Notes: generated by a model from the letters alone, not told the origin. Shown: positions 32,639 to 42,325, numbered from the stretch's first letter. The stretch is 64,000 nt of DNA from Anaerolineales bacterium UBA2181 (GCA_002328075.1 DCVT01000016.1:30510-94509); one strand, 5' to 3'. Program-made: numbers and translations.

Positions 32639-33712
32639 TCACTCTAGCCTGATCCTGGGATCCAGGTAAGCGTACGAGACATCCACTACGAGGTTGACGG
32701 ACACAAAGATCAGGGCAACCACCAGCGTGAAACCCTCCACCACCCGATAGTCCCGGCCGGTGATGGCGTCGTATAGCGTCCGGCCGAGTCCAGAGAGGTT
32801 GAATATGGTCTCCGTCAGAACTGCCCCGGCCAGCAAGATGCCGAATTGCAGCCCTATCACGGTGACCACCGGCAGCATGGCATTCCGGAGCCCGTGCCGG
32901 GCAATGACCGCCACCTCGCCCAACCCCTTGGCCCTTGCGGTGCGGATATATTCCAACCCCATCACCTCCAGCAGACTGGATCGGGTCATGCGGGCGATGA
33001 TCGACATGGGAATGGTCCCCAGCGCGACCGCCGGAAGTATCATGTGCCTGAGCGCATCCCGCAAAGCAGTCCAGTTTCCGGAGATGAGCGCGTTGAAGAC
33101 GTGCATGTTGGAAAAGAACGTCAGGGCCGTCTTGATTAGACCGGAAACCTGCCAGCCCCACGTCTCATACAGCGGAGGTATGATGATTCCGGCTGTGAGT
33201 CGGCCAGAAGGAGGAAGCTGAAGCGGGCTATCCTTGAGCAGCACGGCAAAGGTGTACTGCAGCATGAGGCCTAGCCAAAAGACCGGCATGGACACCCCCA
33301 CGTTCGCAATGATCATGGTAAAGACGTCGGCCGACGAATTGTGCCAGTAGGCAGACACAATGCCCAGCGGAATGCCTATCGCGACCGCAAACAACAGCGC
33401 CGAGAGGCTCAATTCGATGGTGACCGGCAGTTTTTCGACGAGCATATCGGTGATGGGCCGGCCCTGTCGAAAGGAGTTCCCCAGATCAAACCGGGCTAAC
33501 TCACCCAGGTAGGTGACGAATTGCACATGTATGGGCCGGTTCAAGCCCCGACGCTCCATATAAGCGTCGCAGATCTCGTCTGTCGCGCGTTCGCCGAGAG
33601 CCGCCCGGCAAGGATCGCCGGGTATCATGCGCACCAGCGTGAACACCACGAATACGATTCCCAAAAGCACCGGGACTGCTAACGCCAGTCGCCGAGCGAC
33701 ATATCCTGTCAT
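32639..33712 (-). CDS. Oligopeptide ABC transporter permease, OppB/DppB-like
   Basis: A 357-residue permease with the OppB start (YVARRLALAVPVLLGIVFVVF, followed by the GDPCRAALGE equivalent of the family GDP motif). It then has a periplasmic loop, six predicted membrane segments and the coupling loop YIRTARAKGLGEVAVIARHGLRN. The family GLGRTLYDAITGRDYRVV segment near the end is intact. AAGGA precedes the ATG. A 186-base gap with two hairpins separates it from the upstream binding-protein gene. Confidence 0.93.
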   Translation of the reverse strand: MTGYVARRLALAVPVLLGIVFVVFTLVRMIPGDPCRAALGERATDEICDAYMERRGLNRPIHVQFVTYLGELARFDLGNSFRQGRPITDMLVEKLPVTIELSLSALLFAVAIGIPLGIVSAYWHNSSADVFTMIIANVGVSMPVFWLGLMLQYTFAVLLKDSPLQLPPSGRLTAGIIIPPLYETWGWQVSGLIKTALTFFSNMHVFNALISGNWTALRDALRHMILPAVALGTIPMSIIARMTRSSLLEVMGLEYIRTARAKGLGEVAVIARHGLRNAMLPVVTVIGLQFGILLAGAVLTETIFNLSGLGRTLYDAITGRDYRVVEGFTLVVALIFVSVNLVVDVSYAYLDPRIRLE

Positions 33713-33765
33713 CGTTATCCTTTGCTACTGGGTTGGCAACCCAAAACGAGGGATAATCGGAAACA

Positions 33766-33871
33766 CACCCTGCACCTGCCCCACTGGCATCGTGCAGGGT
33801 GCTTTCCTCTTCTGACTTTACGGCAGGACATGGGAGGCGAGATGGGAAGGATCAATCGCCATCTCACCTCC
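33766..33871 (-). other. Two intercistronic hairpins between the hybrid binding protein and OppB
   Basis: Reading the minus strand, the first hairpin spans 33871-33833 (13-base arms with one mismatch, GGAGGTGAGATGG against CCATCTCGCCTCC). The second spans 33801-33766 (CACCCTGCAC with GTGCAGGGTG) and is followed by TGTTT. Both lie after the binding-protein stop and before the first permease gene. They could partly terminate transcription or protect the 3' end of the binding-protein mRNA, giving excess binding protein over permease. Confidence 0.6.
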
Positions 33872-33898
33872 AGTCATCATCCGTGCAACTACGGTCTA

Positions 33899-36376
33899 TC
33901 AGGGCGCGTTCAGGAACGACCCAAACAGACCTGGCCAGTAGGTGAACGATCCATCGCGTCCGGTGTGCAACGGGTGCGACGCATCCCACTGCACCACGTA
34001 GGACATGATCACGTCCACCGCGTCCATGGTGCTTCCATCGTGAAATTTCACGCCCGGTCGCAGATAGAACGTCCAGACCGTGAGGTCCGCGTTGGCCTCA
34101 TATCGTTCGGCCAGAGAAGGCTCAACAGCAGTGCCGCCCACCTCATAGGCCAGCAGCGATTCGTTCATCTGCTCGCAAGCCCGCAGGGACTCGCCGTCCG
34201 TCTCGTCCGCGCAATACAGGCCAATGGGTTCAGCGTTCTGCATCCAGACAAACGTGTCCCGACCACCTGCGGCCATGACTTTAAAGGATTCGTTGCCCAA
34301 GGGGCTCGCATGAGCACCGGTCACGTCGGCCCGGAAAGCCGTTGCTGAACCGCCATGCGCCACCGGAATCATCGGCACGTGCAGCCGGATCAGATCATTG
34401 GCCTCGCGATAAATGACATCGCGGTCTGCTTGCTCCACCAACGACCCTGCTCGCTTGAGAGCGTCCCAGATGTCGGGGAAACCGTCGCCAAACTGATCCG
34501 AGGCGCCCGCGCCAAAGTGAAAGTCCAGGAAGTTGGTGCAGTCTGGATAGTCGGCGCCCCACCCCAACAGGTGGAAGCCTTCCAGTTGGCCGGCGTCCGC
34601 CGCATCGAGGAACTCGCCGGACTCCATGACAACGATCTGGGCATCGATGTTGAGGTTGGATTTGAGCTGCGCCTGGATGTCCTGCGCCACCAGACCCGGT
34701 TCGGGCAGGTAACCGCGGAAGACATCACGATACGAGATCTTGGTAGCAAAGCCATTGGGGAAACCCGCATCGGCCAACAGAGCTCGGGCGGCGGTCACGT
34801 CGTACTCGTACCACTCTTCGCCGTCACACCCACCCGGAATGGCGCAAGGCGTAAAGTGAGAGGCGACCGTCGAGCCCTCCGGGTAAAAGTTGTCAACGAT
34901 GCGCTGTCGATCAATACCCATGGCTACTGCCTGGCGCACCGTCTCGTTGTCAAACGGTGGGAACCAGTTGTTCATGCCGAGGTAAAAGATGTTGAGCGCC
35001 TCCCGGGGATAGAGCGTCAGGTTGGCATCTGCCTCAATGGTCGCAAAGTCATCGGGGCTGGGGTTATCGATGCCGTCCACATTTCCGGACTGCAACTCCA
35101 CCAGACGCTGCGCGCCCTCGGTGCTCCAGCGAAAGACCAGCGTTTCCACGTTGGCTTTCTCACCCCAGTAGTCTGGGTTCTTGGTCAAGATCACCTGCTC
35201 GCCACGGCGCCACTCTTTGAGCATGTAGGGTCCGGTGCCGATGGGCTTGTCGACGATTTGGCCAGTGCCACCCGTCGCCTCGAGGTAATCCGAGCTATGA
35301 ATGGCAAACGCCGAAAAGGCTACCTTGGACGGGAATGCGACGTCCGGAGCACAGAGGGTGAATTGCACCGTGAGTTCGTCCAGCGCCTCCATCTTGAGGA
35401 ACTGCCCACCATAGTCGCAGTTGGGCGCCTCGAAACTGAGCAACACCCCTTCGGCAGCTTCGCCCGGCTCCACCAGGGTGGTGATGTCGAGACCGTACCA
35501 CTTAACCGAAAGCTCGGTCAGGGTGCCATCCGCGTGCATGGCCTTGATGATCTCGTTGAGCTTGGTCAGGAACTTGTCCGAAGCACCGCGGCTCCTGTCC
35601 AGCGCGAACGCCAACGGCTCGTAGAACGCCGGAGTGCCGACGTATTTGAGCGGTACACCGCCATCGATGGCGTTCTGGATGGTGGGCTGAGCCGACATGA
35701 CTGCGTCCAAGCGGGCCCCGTCGCCCAGAGCCAGGTCCTGGATCGCCTCAGCATCGGTGGAGTAAGGCTTGACCAGGATGCCGCCCGGGGCGTCATACAT
35801 GACCTTGCCGCCCATGATGGCCAGCGTCTTGTTGAGGTAATCCTCATAGGTGGTGGCCGTGCCCAGCCCGACGTTCTTGCCGGCCAGGTCAGCCGGGCTC
35901 TTGATGGTGGCGTTGTCCTTGTGGACCGCAAACGAGGCCGGCGTATAGTAGTACGGATCGGTGAACCAGAGCACCTCAGACCGAGCCTCGGTCGGGGTCA
36001 TGGAACCAATACTCAGGTCCCATCGGCCGCCCCAGTTACCGCCGGTGATGAGGTCCCAGTCTGGGGTGGTGAACTCTACCGTCACACCCAGCCGTTTGGC
36101 AACCTCTTTGGCCACCGCCACGTCAAAGCCGTCCAGCTCTCCCTTGTCATTCAGAAAGCTCTGGGGAGCATAGTTGGGATCGGTCGATACCACCAGCTTG
36201 CCGGTCTCCACCACCAGGTCCAACAAGTCCTTTTGCACCTCGACCGCAGGTTCAGCCGTCGGCGCTAGTGGTGCCGTCGTCGCCGTGGGCGCGGCCGGCC
36301 CACCGCAGGCTGCCAGGACCATGGCAGCGATTATCAACAGACCAAAGCACGAACTAACTCGTTTTTGAGTTAACAT
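33899..36376 (-). CDS. Substrate-binding lipoprotein: family-3 domain fused to a permuted family-5 domain (copy 2)
   Basis: The 825-residue lipoprotein (lipobox VLAAC, Cys24) has an Ala/Thr/Pro linker. A family-3 amino-acid-binding domain spans about 57-297 (KLVVSTDPNYAPQSF, LDGFDVAVAKEVAKRLGV, WDLSIGSMTPTEARSEVLWF). The back part of a family-5 domain spans about 310-692 (EALDELTVQFTLCAPD, PIGTGPYMLKEWRRGEQV, LGMNNWFPPFDNETVRQAV). The front part of the family-5 domain lies at the C-terminus, about 705-825 (EPSLAERYEAN, YLRPGVKFHDGSTMDAVDV). In ordinary DppA-type proteins that front part precedes the rest, so this is a circular permutation. GGAGGAGAG precedes the ATG. It lies between the LivF-like gene and OppBCDF, with the GlnP/GlnQ-type genes further along the operon, matching its two domain types. 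Confidence 0.88.
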   Translation of the reverse strand: MLTQKRVSSCFGLLIIAAMVLAACGGPAAPTATTAPLAPTAEPAVEVQKDLLDLVVETGKLVVSTDPNYAPQSFLNDKGELDGFDVAVAKEVAKRLGVTVEFTTPDWDLITGGNWGGRWDLSIGSMTPTEARSEVLWFTDPYYYTPASFAVHKDNATIKSPADLAGKNVGLGTATTYEDYLNKTLAIMGGKVMYDAPGGILVKPYSTDAEAIQDLALGDGARLDAVMSAQPTIQNAIDGGVPLKYVGTPAFYEPLAFALDRSRGASDKFLTKLNEIIKAMHADGTLTELSVKWYGLDITTLVEPGEAAEGVLLSFEAPNCDYGGQFLKMEALDELTVQFTLCAPDVAFPSKVAFSAFAIHSSDYLEATGGTGQIVDKPIGTGPYMLKEWRRGEQVILTKNPDYWGEKANVETLVFRWSTEGAQRLVELQSGNVDGIDNPSPDDFATIEADANLTLYPREALNIFYLGMNNWFPPFDNETVRQAVAMGIDRQRIVDNFYPEGSTVASHFTPCAIPGGCDGEEWYEYDVTAARALLADAGFPNGFATKISYRDVFRGYLPEPGLVAQDIQAQLKSNLNIDAQIVVMESGEFLDAADAGQLEGFHLLGWGADYPDCTNFLDFHFGAGASDQFGDGFPDIWDALKRAGSLVEQADRDVIYREANDLIRLHVPMIPVAHGGSATAFRADVTGAHASPLGNESFKVMAAGGRDTFVWMQNAEPIGLYCADETDGESLRACEQMNESLLAYEVGGTAVEPSLAERYEANADLTVWTFYLRPGVKFHDGSTMDAVDVIMSYVVQWDASHPLHTGRDGSFTYWPGLFGSFLNAP

Positions 36377-36474
36377 CTCTCCTCCTGTATCTGCAATACC
36401 ATCTCACGAACTGACTGTGCCGATTCCGTTCCTTGTCCAGTTTCCGCTCCATCACCTCCTTTCGATGCAACGCA

Positions 36475-37188
<714 letters not shown>

Positions 37189-37189
37189 G

Positions 37190-37960
37190 TTACGCCGTCG
37201 CCCTCCTTCCCAGGTATGCCTCGATCACTTTCGTGTCCCGCTGGATCTGAGCCGGCGTGCCTTCCGCGATTTTCTCGCCATAATCCAGCACGGTGACAAC
37301 TTCAGATATTCCCATGACCACCCGCATCTGGTGTTCAATCAGCAGGATGGTCAGGCCCAATTCGTCGCGCAGCCGCCGCACAAACGCCATCAGGTCCTCA
37401 GTCTCGGAGGGGTTCATCCCGGCCGCAGGCTCATCCAACAGCAACAGGGCCGGTCGGGTTTGCAGCGCCCGGCCGATCTCCAGGCGCCTTTGATCGCCGT
37501 AGGGCAAGTTCACCGCCATATAGTCACCGCGGCCCGCCAGTCCGACAAATCGCAACGTGTGACGGGCTTCCTCCAGAGCTTTGGCCTCCTCAGCCATTAC
37601 TCCACGAGTCCGCGCCACAGCTCCAAATACTCCCGTCCGCAAGTGCACGTGGCCGCCTACCAGCACATTCTCGATCACGGTCATGTTCTGGAACAGCCGG
37701 ATGTTCTGATAAGTGCGCGCGATGCCTTGCCGGGTGATCCTGTCTGGAGACAAACCATCCAGTGGTTCGCCCTTGAACAGAATGCTTCCCTCTTCGTGCC
37801 GGTAAAAACCGGTGATGCAGTTGAAAAAGGTCGTTTTGCCGGCGCCGTTGGGCCCGATGATACTGTGGATGGAATTCTCCTGGATCTCCACATCAAATTG
37901 GCTGACCGCCAGCAGACCGCCAAACCGTTTGGTCACATGATGTGCGCTGAGTATCGCCAT
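37190..37960 (-). CDS. livG: Branched-chain amino-acid ABC transporter ATPase LivG (system 1)
   Basis: A 256-residue ATPase with Walker A GPNGAGKT (36-43), the ARTYQNIRLFQNMTVIENV region of LivG, YGDQRRLEIGRAL in the signature position, LLLDEPAAGMNPSE and IEHQMRVVMGI. It forms the ATPase heterodimer with LivF of the same operon. The signature YGDQRR rather than LSGGQ is normal for LivG. Thirteen bases separate it from livM. Confidence 0.95.
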   Translation of the reverse strand: MAILSAHHVTKRFGGLLAVSQFDVEIQENSIHSIIGPNGAGKTTFFNCITGFYRHEEGSILFKGEPLDGLSPDRITRQGIARTYQNIRLFQNMTVIENVLVGGHVHLRTGVFGAVARTRGVMAEEAKALEEARHTLRFVGLAGRGDYMAVNLPYGDQRRLEIGRALQTRPALLLLDEPAAGMNPSETEDLMAFVRRLRDELGLTILLIEHQMRVVMGISEVVTVLDYGEKIAEGTPAQIQRDTKVIEAYLGRRATA

Positions 37961-37973
37961 GGCATTCCTCCTG

Positions 37974-39614
37974 TCAGACCTCTCCGTCGGCTTCGTGCAG
38001 CTCTAGCTTACGCCGCGCCTCGGGCACCAGGCCTTCGGGACGAGTCAGCATCATGAACACCAGCGCCGCGCCATACATCAGGAGGCGGAATTCGGCAAAC
38101 TCTCGCAGCAACTCCGGTAGACCCACCAACGCCAACGCCCCGACGACAACGCCGGGGATGCTGCCCATCCCGCCCACGATGATGACCCCCAACACGTTGA
38201 TGGACACCAACACGTGAAAACTGTGCGGATAGATGGACGTCAGCTTGCTGGCAAAGATGGCACCGCTGAGGCCGGAAAAGGTGGCACCGGTGGCAAAGGC
38301 CAACAACTTGGTCTTGATCAGGTCGATTCCCATGGCCTGAGCCACATCCTCATCTTCCCGCATTGCCATCCAGGCCCGGCCCAGCCGCGAGTCTTTGAGC
38401 CGAATGGCAACGAATGCCGCCACGACGCACCCGGCAAGGATCAGGTAGTACAGCTTGGGCGAATTGTCCAGGGCTATGGAACCCACCACTGCCTTGGGAA
38501 TCCGAGTGATCCCATTTGATCCGCCCAGGAAGGGTTTGAGCCAGTCCGAGAGAAAAACCAGGCGAATGATCTCGCCAAAACCCAGGGTCACAATGGCCAG
38601 ATAGTCGCCGCGCATGCCCAACACCGGAATACCGAGGATGATGCCGGCCGAGGTGGAAGCGAGAACCGCAAATGGAAGCGCCTGCCAGAAGGTCAGGTGG
38701 ATGCCATGCCAGGTCATCTCCGGCGAGGTCAACACCGCCATGGCATAGGCGCCCAATGCGTAGAACGCCACGTACCCCAAATCCAGCAGGCCGGCAAAAC
38801 CAACCACGATGTTCAGGCCCAGGCCCATGAGCACAAACAGGCCAACGTTGACCAGCACCTCACTCGGATAAGCGCCCAACCGGGGCAGCGCCAGCACAAT
38901 GGCCACCGGCAATAACCAGCGAAACACCTGGTAGGTCCTCTGTCCGGACGGCGAAAGCGCGGCAACCCGGTCCTGTAGCTTGGGTTGGGTCTGGCGCCAG
39001 GCAAAGGTCAGCGCCGCGGCGACAACACCCACCAGCAGCGCGACCGGCACGGAAAAGCCGCGGCCGGCGAACAGAGCCGAGGTGAGTATCGCCGCCAGCG
39101 GAACGAGAGCCAGTCCCAGGACCAACGGCCGGCGAATTCGATCCGGCAAAAGCGTAATGGCCGCGACCAATCCGCCCAACAGTGCTCCGAAGAGAAGCAG
39201 GACGACCGAGCCACCCCCGAGGCCCAATCCGAAGGTCAATGTGTTGAACAGGTCGGGCGATGCGCGAATGAACACCGTACGAAGGTTGATCACCCGGCCC
39301 AGTAGAACCAGCGCCGCCAGCACCAGACTGGCAAAGAAACCTGACAAAGCTCCTGTCGCCAGCAGACCGAGCCGGTCGGTGACCTTTTCGCAGCCGGCAG
39401 CAAACACCTGGACCGCTTTGTAACACATCAGGATGATCGGCAGCAGGAGCAAGAGCTGACCGACCGACAGCAGAATCCTTCCATCGGCCGTGAGGATCGG
39501 TCGTTTGACAGAGACCTCTACCAGACCGACCATGGCGATGAGAAGAGCAATCAGGCCGCCCATCAGACCGCTTTTTACCGGCGCCATCCAATCAGAGCGA
39601 GTTCTTGCGTTCAC
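37974..39614 (-). CDS. livM: Branched-chain amino-acid ABC permease LivM with long N-terminal membrane extension
   Basis: The 546-residue protein carries an ordinary LivM permease in its last 320 residues or so: NIVVGFAGLLDLGYVAFYALGAY, GDYLAIVTLGFGEIIR, AMREDEDVAQAMGID, GGMGSIPGVVVGALAL. The first 225 or so residues are extra, with about five to six hydrophobic segments (LIALLIAMVGLVEV, VGQLLLLLPIILMCY, LSGFFASLVLAALVLL, SVVLLLFGALLGGLVAAI, PVALLVGVVAAALTFAW). No named domain was recognised in them. The start is a GTG at 39614 with GAGG seven bases before. The LivM of system 2 lacks this extension. Confidence 0.92.
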   Translation of the reverse strand: MNARTRSDWMAPVKSGLMGGLIALLIAMVGLVEVSVKRPILTADGRILLSVGQLLLLLPIILMCYKAVQVFAAGCEKVTDRLGLLATGALSGFFASLVLAALVLLGRVINLRTVFIRASPDLFNTLTFGLGLGGGSVVLLLFGALLGGLVAAITLLPDRIRRPLVLGLALVPLAAILTSALFAGRGFSVPVALLVGVVAAALTFAWRQTQPKLQDRVAALSPSGQRTYQVFRWLLPVAIVLALPRLGAYPSEVLVNVGLFVLMGLGLNIVVGFAGLLDLGYVAFYALGAYAMAVLTSPEMTWHGIHLTFWQALPFAVLASTSAGIILGIPVLGMRGDYLAIVTLGFGEIIRLVFLSDWLKPFLGGSNGITRIPKAVVGSIALDNSPKLYYLILAGCVVAAFVAIRLKDSRLGRAWMAMREDEDVAQAMGIDLIKTKLLAFATGATFSGLSGAIFASKLTSIYPHSFHVLVSINVLGVIIVGGMGSIPGVVVGALALVGLPELLREFAEFRLLMYGAALVFMMLTRPEGLVPEARRKLELHEADGEV

Positions 39615-39623
39615 GTTGCTGCC

Positions 39624-40691
39624 TCACGCCTTCTTGACGGCCAATCGCTCGCCGAGAATTCCGGTAGGCCGGAAGATCAACACCGCCACCAACATGATAA
39701 AGGCGAGTGCATCCTTCAGCTGGTAGGGCGCCGGAAGGCCCAGGCCATCCAACACCAGATTGGGGAATAGCGACTCGGAAATCCCCAGAAACAGGCTGCC
39801 CAACATCGCTCCGTTCACATTGCCGATCCCACCCAGGACTGCTGCAGTGAAGGCTTTGATCCCGGGAAGAAATCCCATGTCGAACTTGACCTGTTTGAAA
39901 AGGAGGGCGTACAGCACGCCGGCTGCACCCGCCAGCGCGCCGCCCACGACGAACGTGATGACGATAATGCGGTCGACGTCAATGCCCATCAGCGCCGCGG
40001 CGTCCTTGTCTTCTGATACCGCCTGCATCGCCTTGCCCGTCTTGGTCCGCTGCACAAAGACATATAGAATGGCCAGCATGACAAAGGCGGAGACAATCAC
40101 CACCGCCTGGGTCCGCAGAATGCCGCTGCTGGTGCCGGGAAACGGCCAGTACCCTTTCAGCTGGGCTACCTCGGGATACCCTTTGATGCCCGATCCAAAG
40201 AGGCCAAGAAACGTGTACTGCAGGAAATAGGAGGCGCCGATGGCGGTGATCAGCGGTACCAGACGGGGTGCACGCCGCAGGGGACGATAGGCGATGCGCT
40301 CCAAGAGGACCGCAATGGTGGTCGAAACGGTCATGGCCACCAACAAAACGATGATTAGCGATACGAACGGCTGGCGGTTGAAAAACCCGGATTGGCTCAG
40401 CGCCATAGCTACAAAATAGCCGATAAAGGGGCCGCTCATGAACACCTCGCTGTGGGCAAAGTTGATCATGCGCAGGATGCCGTAGACCAGGGTGTATCCC
40501 AATGCGATCAGCGCGTACACACTCCCCTGGGCAATGCCGTATACCGTGAGGTCAATCCAGTCCGATGCTTTGTACCTGCCGGAAGACAACGTGGCGTACA
40601 CGCCCCAGACCACTACCACCAGCATGGCGATTCCGATGAGCCACATGAATACGGTGGTACCCGAGACCCGCCGCAAGAGACGTCGTAGCAT
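39624..40691 (-). CDS. livH: Branched-chain amino-acid ABC permease LivH (system 1)
   Basis: A 355-residue permease with the LivH signatures GSVYALIALGYTLVYGILRMINFAH, ERIAYRPLRRAPRLVPLITAIG and KAFTAAVLGGIGNVNGAMLGS. An additional N-terminal segment of about 55 residues with one membrane helix precedes the conserved core, absent from system 2. GGGAG stands seven bases before the ATG. It lies downstream of the binding-protein gene across a 124-base gap that holds a G-rich inverted repeat. Confidence 0.94.
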   Translation of the reverse strand: MLRRLLRRVSGTTVFMWLIGIAMLVVVVWGVYATLSSGRYKASDWIDLTVYGIAQGSVYALIALGYTLVYGILRMINFAHSEVFMSGPFIGYFVAMALSQSGFFNRQPFVSLIIVLLVAMTVSTTIAVLLERIAYRPLRRAPRLVPLITAIGASYFLQYTFLGLFGSGIKGYPEVAQLKGYWPFPGTSSGILRTQAVVIVSAFVMLAILYVFVQRTKTGKAMQAVSEDKDAAALMGIDVDRIIVITFVVGGALAGAAGVLYALLFKQVKFDMGFLPGIKAFTAAVLGGIGNVNGAMLGSLFLGISESLFPNLVLDGLGLPAPYQLKDALAFIMLVAVLIFRPTGILGERLAVKKA

Positions 40692-40727
40692 AGGATTCTC
40701 CCGTGGGAACTAGGTGCAGAAATGATG

Positions 40728-40758
40728 CGCAGGGGCGAGATCGGGGTTCGCCCCTGCG
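40728..40758 (-). repeat. G-rich inverted repeat between livK1 and livH1
   Basis: CGCAGGGGCGA (40728-40738) and TCGCCCCTGCG (40748-40758) form an 11-base-pair stem with a 9-base loop. It shares the AGGGGCG...CGCCCCT core with the repeat at 48071-48132, which lies in the equivalent place of the second Liv operon. It may be a dispersed palindromic repeat and an mRNA-stabilising hairpin. Confidence 0.65.
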
Positions 40759-40815
40759 AAGCCTATATGTTTTCGACCCGCTCGATCGGATGATCTAGCC
40801 CAAACCCAAGATGGG

Positions 40816-42054
40816 TCACGGCCAGATCTTCATCGGGTTGCTGTCGGCATCCGCGCCCGGATTCCAGGTGTCGGGATCGGCGCTCTGGCCCACATAGACC
40901 GCAATCTTGGGATCGGCGCAGTCGCCGGTGGCGGTGCAGGTAAGCGTGCCCGTCAGTCCCTGGAAATCCTTGGTGGCAAAGAGCGCATCGACCAGCGCCT
41001 GGCGCCCGATATGCAGCGTGCCATCGGCATCCTTGACGGCCACCTTTTCGATGGCGGCAAAGATCATCATGGTGGCATCGTAGGAATGGGCATGGAACGG
41101 TGCCAGGGTCTTTTCGCCGTACTTGGCTTCGTGCTTGGCCAAAAAGTCGCCGTAACCCGCGCCAAACGCCGAAAAGTCCGGGCTGGACCAGTTAAAGCCC
41201 ACGACGGCATCACCCGCCGCCCGCAAAAAGTCGGGCGAGAAGATCCCATCCGCGCCCGCCAGTTGGACGTTCTCCAGGCCAGTCACTTCCTTGGCCTGCT
41301 TGGTGATATGCCCGCCGGCCTGGATAAAGATTGGGTAGTAGATGAACTCCGGCCCAGTGGCGGCAACCCGGGTGAGCATGGGTTTCATGTCGGTGTCCTG
41401 CGGGCCCACCGCCTCGCGAGCCGTGATGGTGCCGCCCAGCTGTACGAAAGTGGCGGCGAACACCTGTTGCAGTTTGTCCGCATACAGACTTCCGTCATGG
41501 ATCGTGGCGGCCTTGCGGAACCCCTTCTCATAGGCGTACTCGGCCATCTTGGCGCCCTGGACGTTGTCATTGTGCGCCGTTCGCAGGTAGCACCAATACT
41601 CGGGCGGGCGAGCCTCGTCCGTCAAGTCCGGCGCGGTGTTGGACGGCGAAACCATCGCAATGCCGGCGCCACACAGGATGGGAATCGCCGCGCGGGCTGC
41701 ACTGGAGCAGTTGGTACCGATCACAGCCAGCAGCTTGGGATCCGCTGCCAGCTTGGTGGCGGCGGTCTGACCGCCCTCGGCCGCACACAACTCATCCTCG
41801 CCAACCAGTTCGATGGCATGGCCCAGAATCTCTTTCTTCTCGTCAACGGCGATTTCCGAGCCGCGCTTGGTGTCCGTTCCCAACGACGCATCCCCGCCAG
41901 ATACCACAAAAGCATACGCAATGCGGACCGGGTCCTTGGGGGCAATGTCCACGCACCCTTTGGGGTCGGCGCATGTAAACTTGGCGCCCCCACAAGCCGT
42001 CAACACGATGACGGCTACAAAAACGATGACCATCAATAGACTAACGCGTTTCAT
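40816..42054 (-). CDS. livK: Branched-chain amino-acid-type binding lipoprotein LivK (system 1)
   Basis: A 412-residue lipoprotein (lipobox VLTAC) of the family-6 periplasmic-binding type. It has IAYAFVVSGGDASLGTD, an AAVIGTN-like LLAVIGTNCSSAARAAIPIL and IAMVSPSNTAPDLTD. It contains an unusual number of Cys outside the lipobox (FTCADPKGC, LCAAEGG, NCSSA, LCGAG, WCYLR, TCTATGDC), suggesting disulphides. The ATG at 42054 with GGAGGAG was preferred over the upstream in-frame start. The ligand may be a branched-chain amino acid or another small amide. It is the first gene of the minus-strand transport operon, behind a leader of about 235 bases. Confidence 0.92.
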   Translation of the reverse strand: MKRVSLLMVIVFVAVIVLTACGGAKFTCADPKGCVDIAPKDPVRIAYAFVVSGGDASLGTDTKRGSEIAVDEKKEILGHAIELVGEDELCAAEGGQTAATKLAADPKLLAVIGTNCSSAARAAIPILCGAGIAMVSPSNTAPDLTDEARPPEYWCYLRTAHNDNVQGAKMAEYAYEKGFRKAATIHDGSLYADKLQQVFAATFVQLGGTITAREAVGPQDTDMKPMLTRVAATGPEFIYYPIFIQAGGHITKQAKEVTGLENVQLAGADGIFSPDFLRAAGDAVVGFNWSSPDFSAFGAGYGDFLAKHEAKYGEKTLAPFHAHSYDATMMIFAAIEKVAVKDADGTLHIGRQALVDALFATKDFQGLTGTLTCTATGDCADPKIAVYVGQSADPDTWNPGADADSNPMKIWP

Positions 42055-42296
42055 GGATAAATCTCCTCCTCCATGGCTGACAACCTGCCGACTCGTCAAA
42101 CACACTCAACAAAACTCCTGGGGAAATCATAATGAAAATCAGACCCTGGGACCCTCCTTTCGCACATGCGGGCCAAATTGCAGGGCGATCTGCGCCGTGT
42201 CCTCCAGCGGTATTCGACCCCTCCCGGCCGTCAACCCGATAGACTCCTCCCAACCTGCGGCCGGACCACTCTTGGCCGCCACTGCACACCGCTGGC

Positions 42297-42325
42297 ATTA
42301 TAGCACAGGTATTCCCAGCGTGCAA
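42297..42325 (-). promoter_or_regulatory. Strong promoter of the minus-strand transport operon
   Basis: On the minus strand TTGCAC (42320-42325), a 17-base spacer and an extended TGC-TATAAT (-10 at 42297-42302). In the 303-base gap 42055-42357 this is the only signal recognised. The predicted leader of about 235 bases before the LivK ATG contains no riboswitch that I could identify. Confidence 0.8.

Noticed and set aside
34355..36268. A 637-codon plus-strand frame opposite the hybrid receptor
   Set aside because: It lies entirely antisense to a well-supported binding-protein gene, and its translation matches no family. Codon bias of the true gene explains the open frame.
42055..42290. A glycine-type riboswitch in the livK1 leader
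   Set aside because: I looked for the conserved glycine-aptamer core and did not find it. Only generic purine-rich stretches are present.
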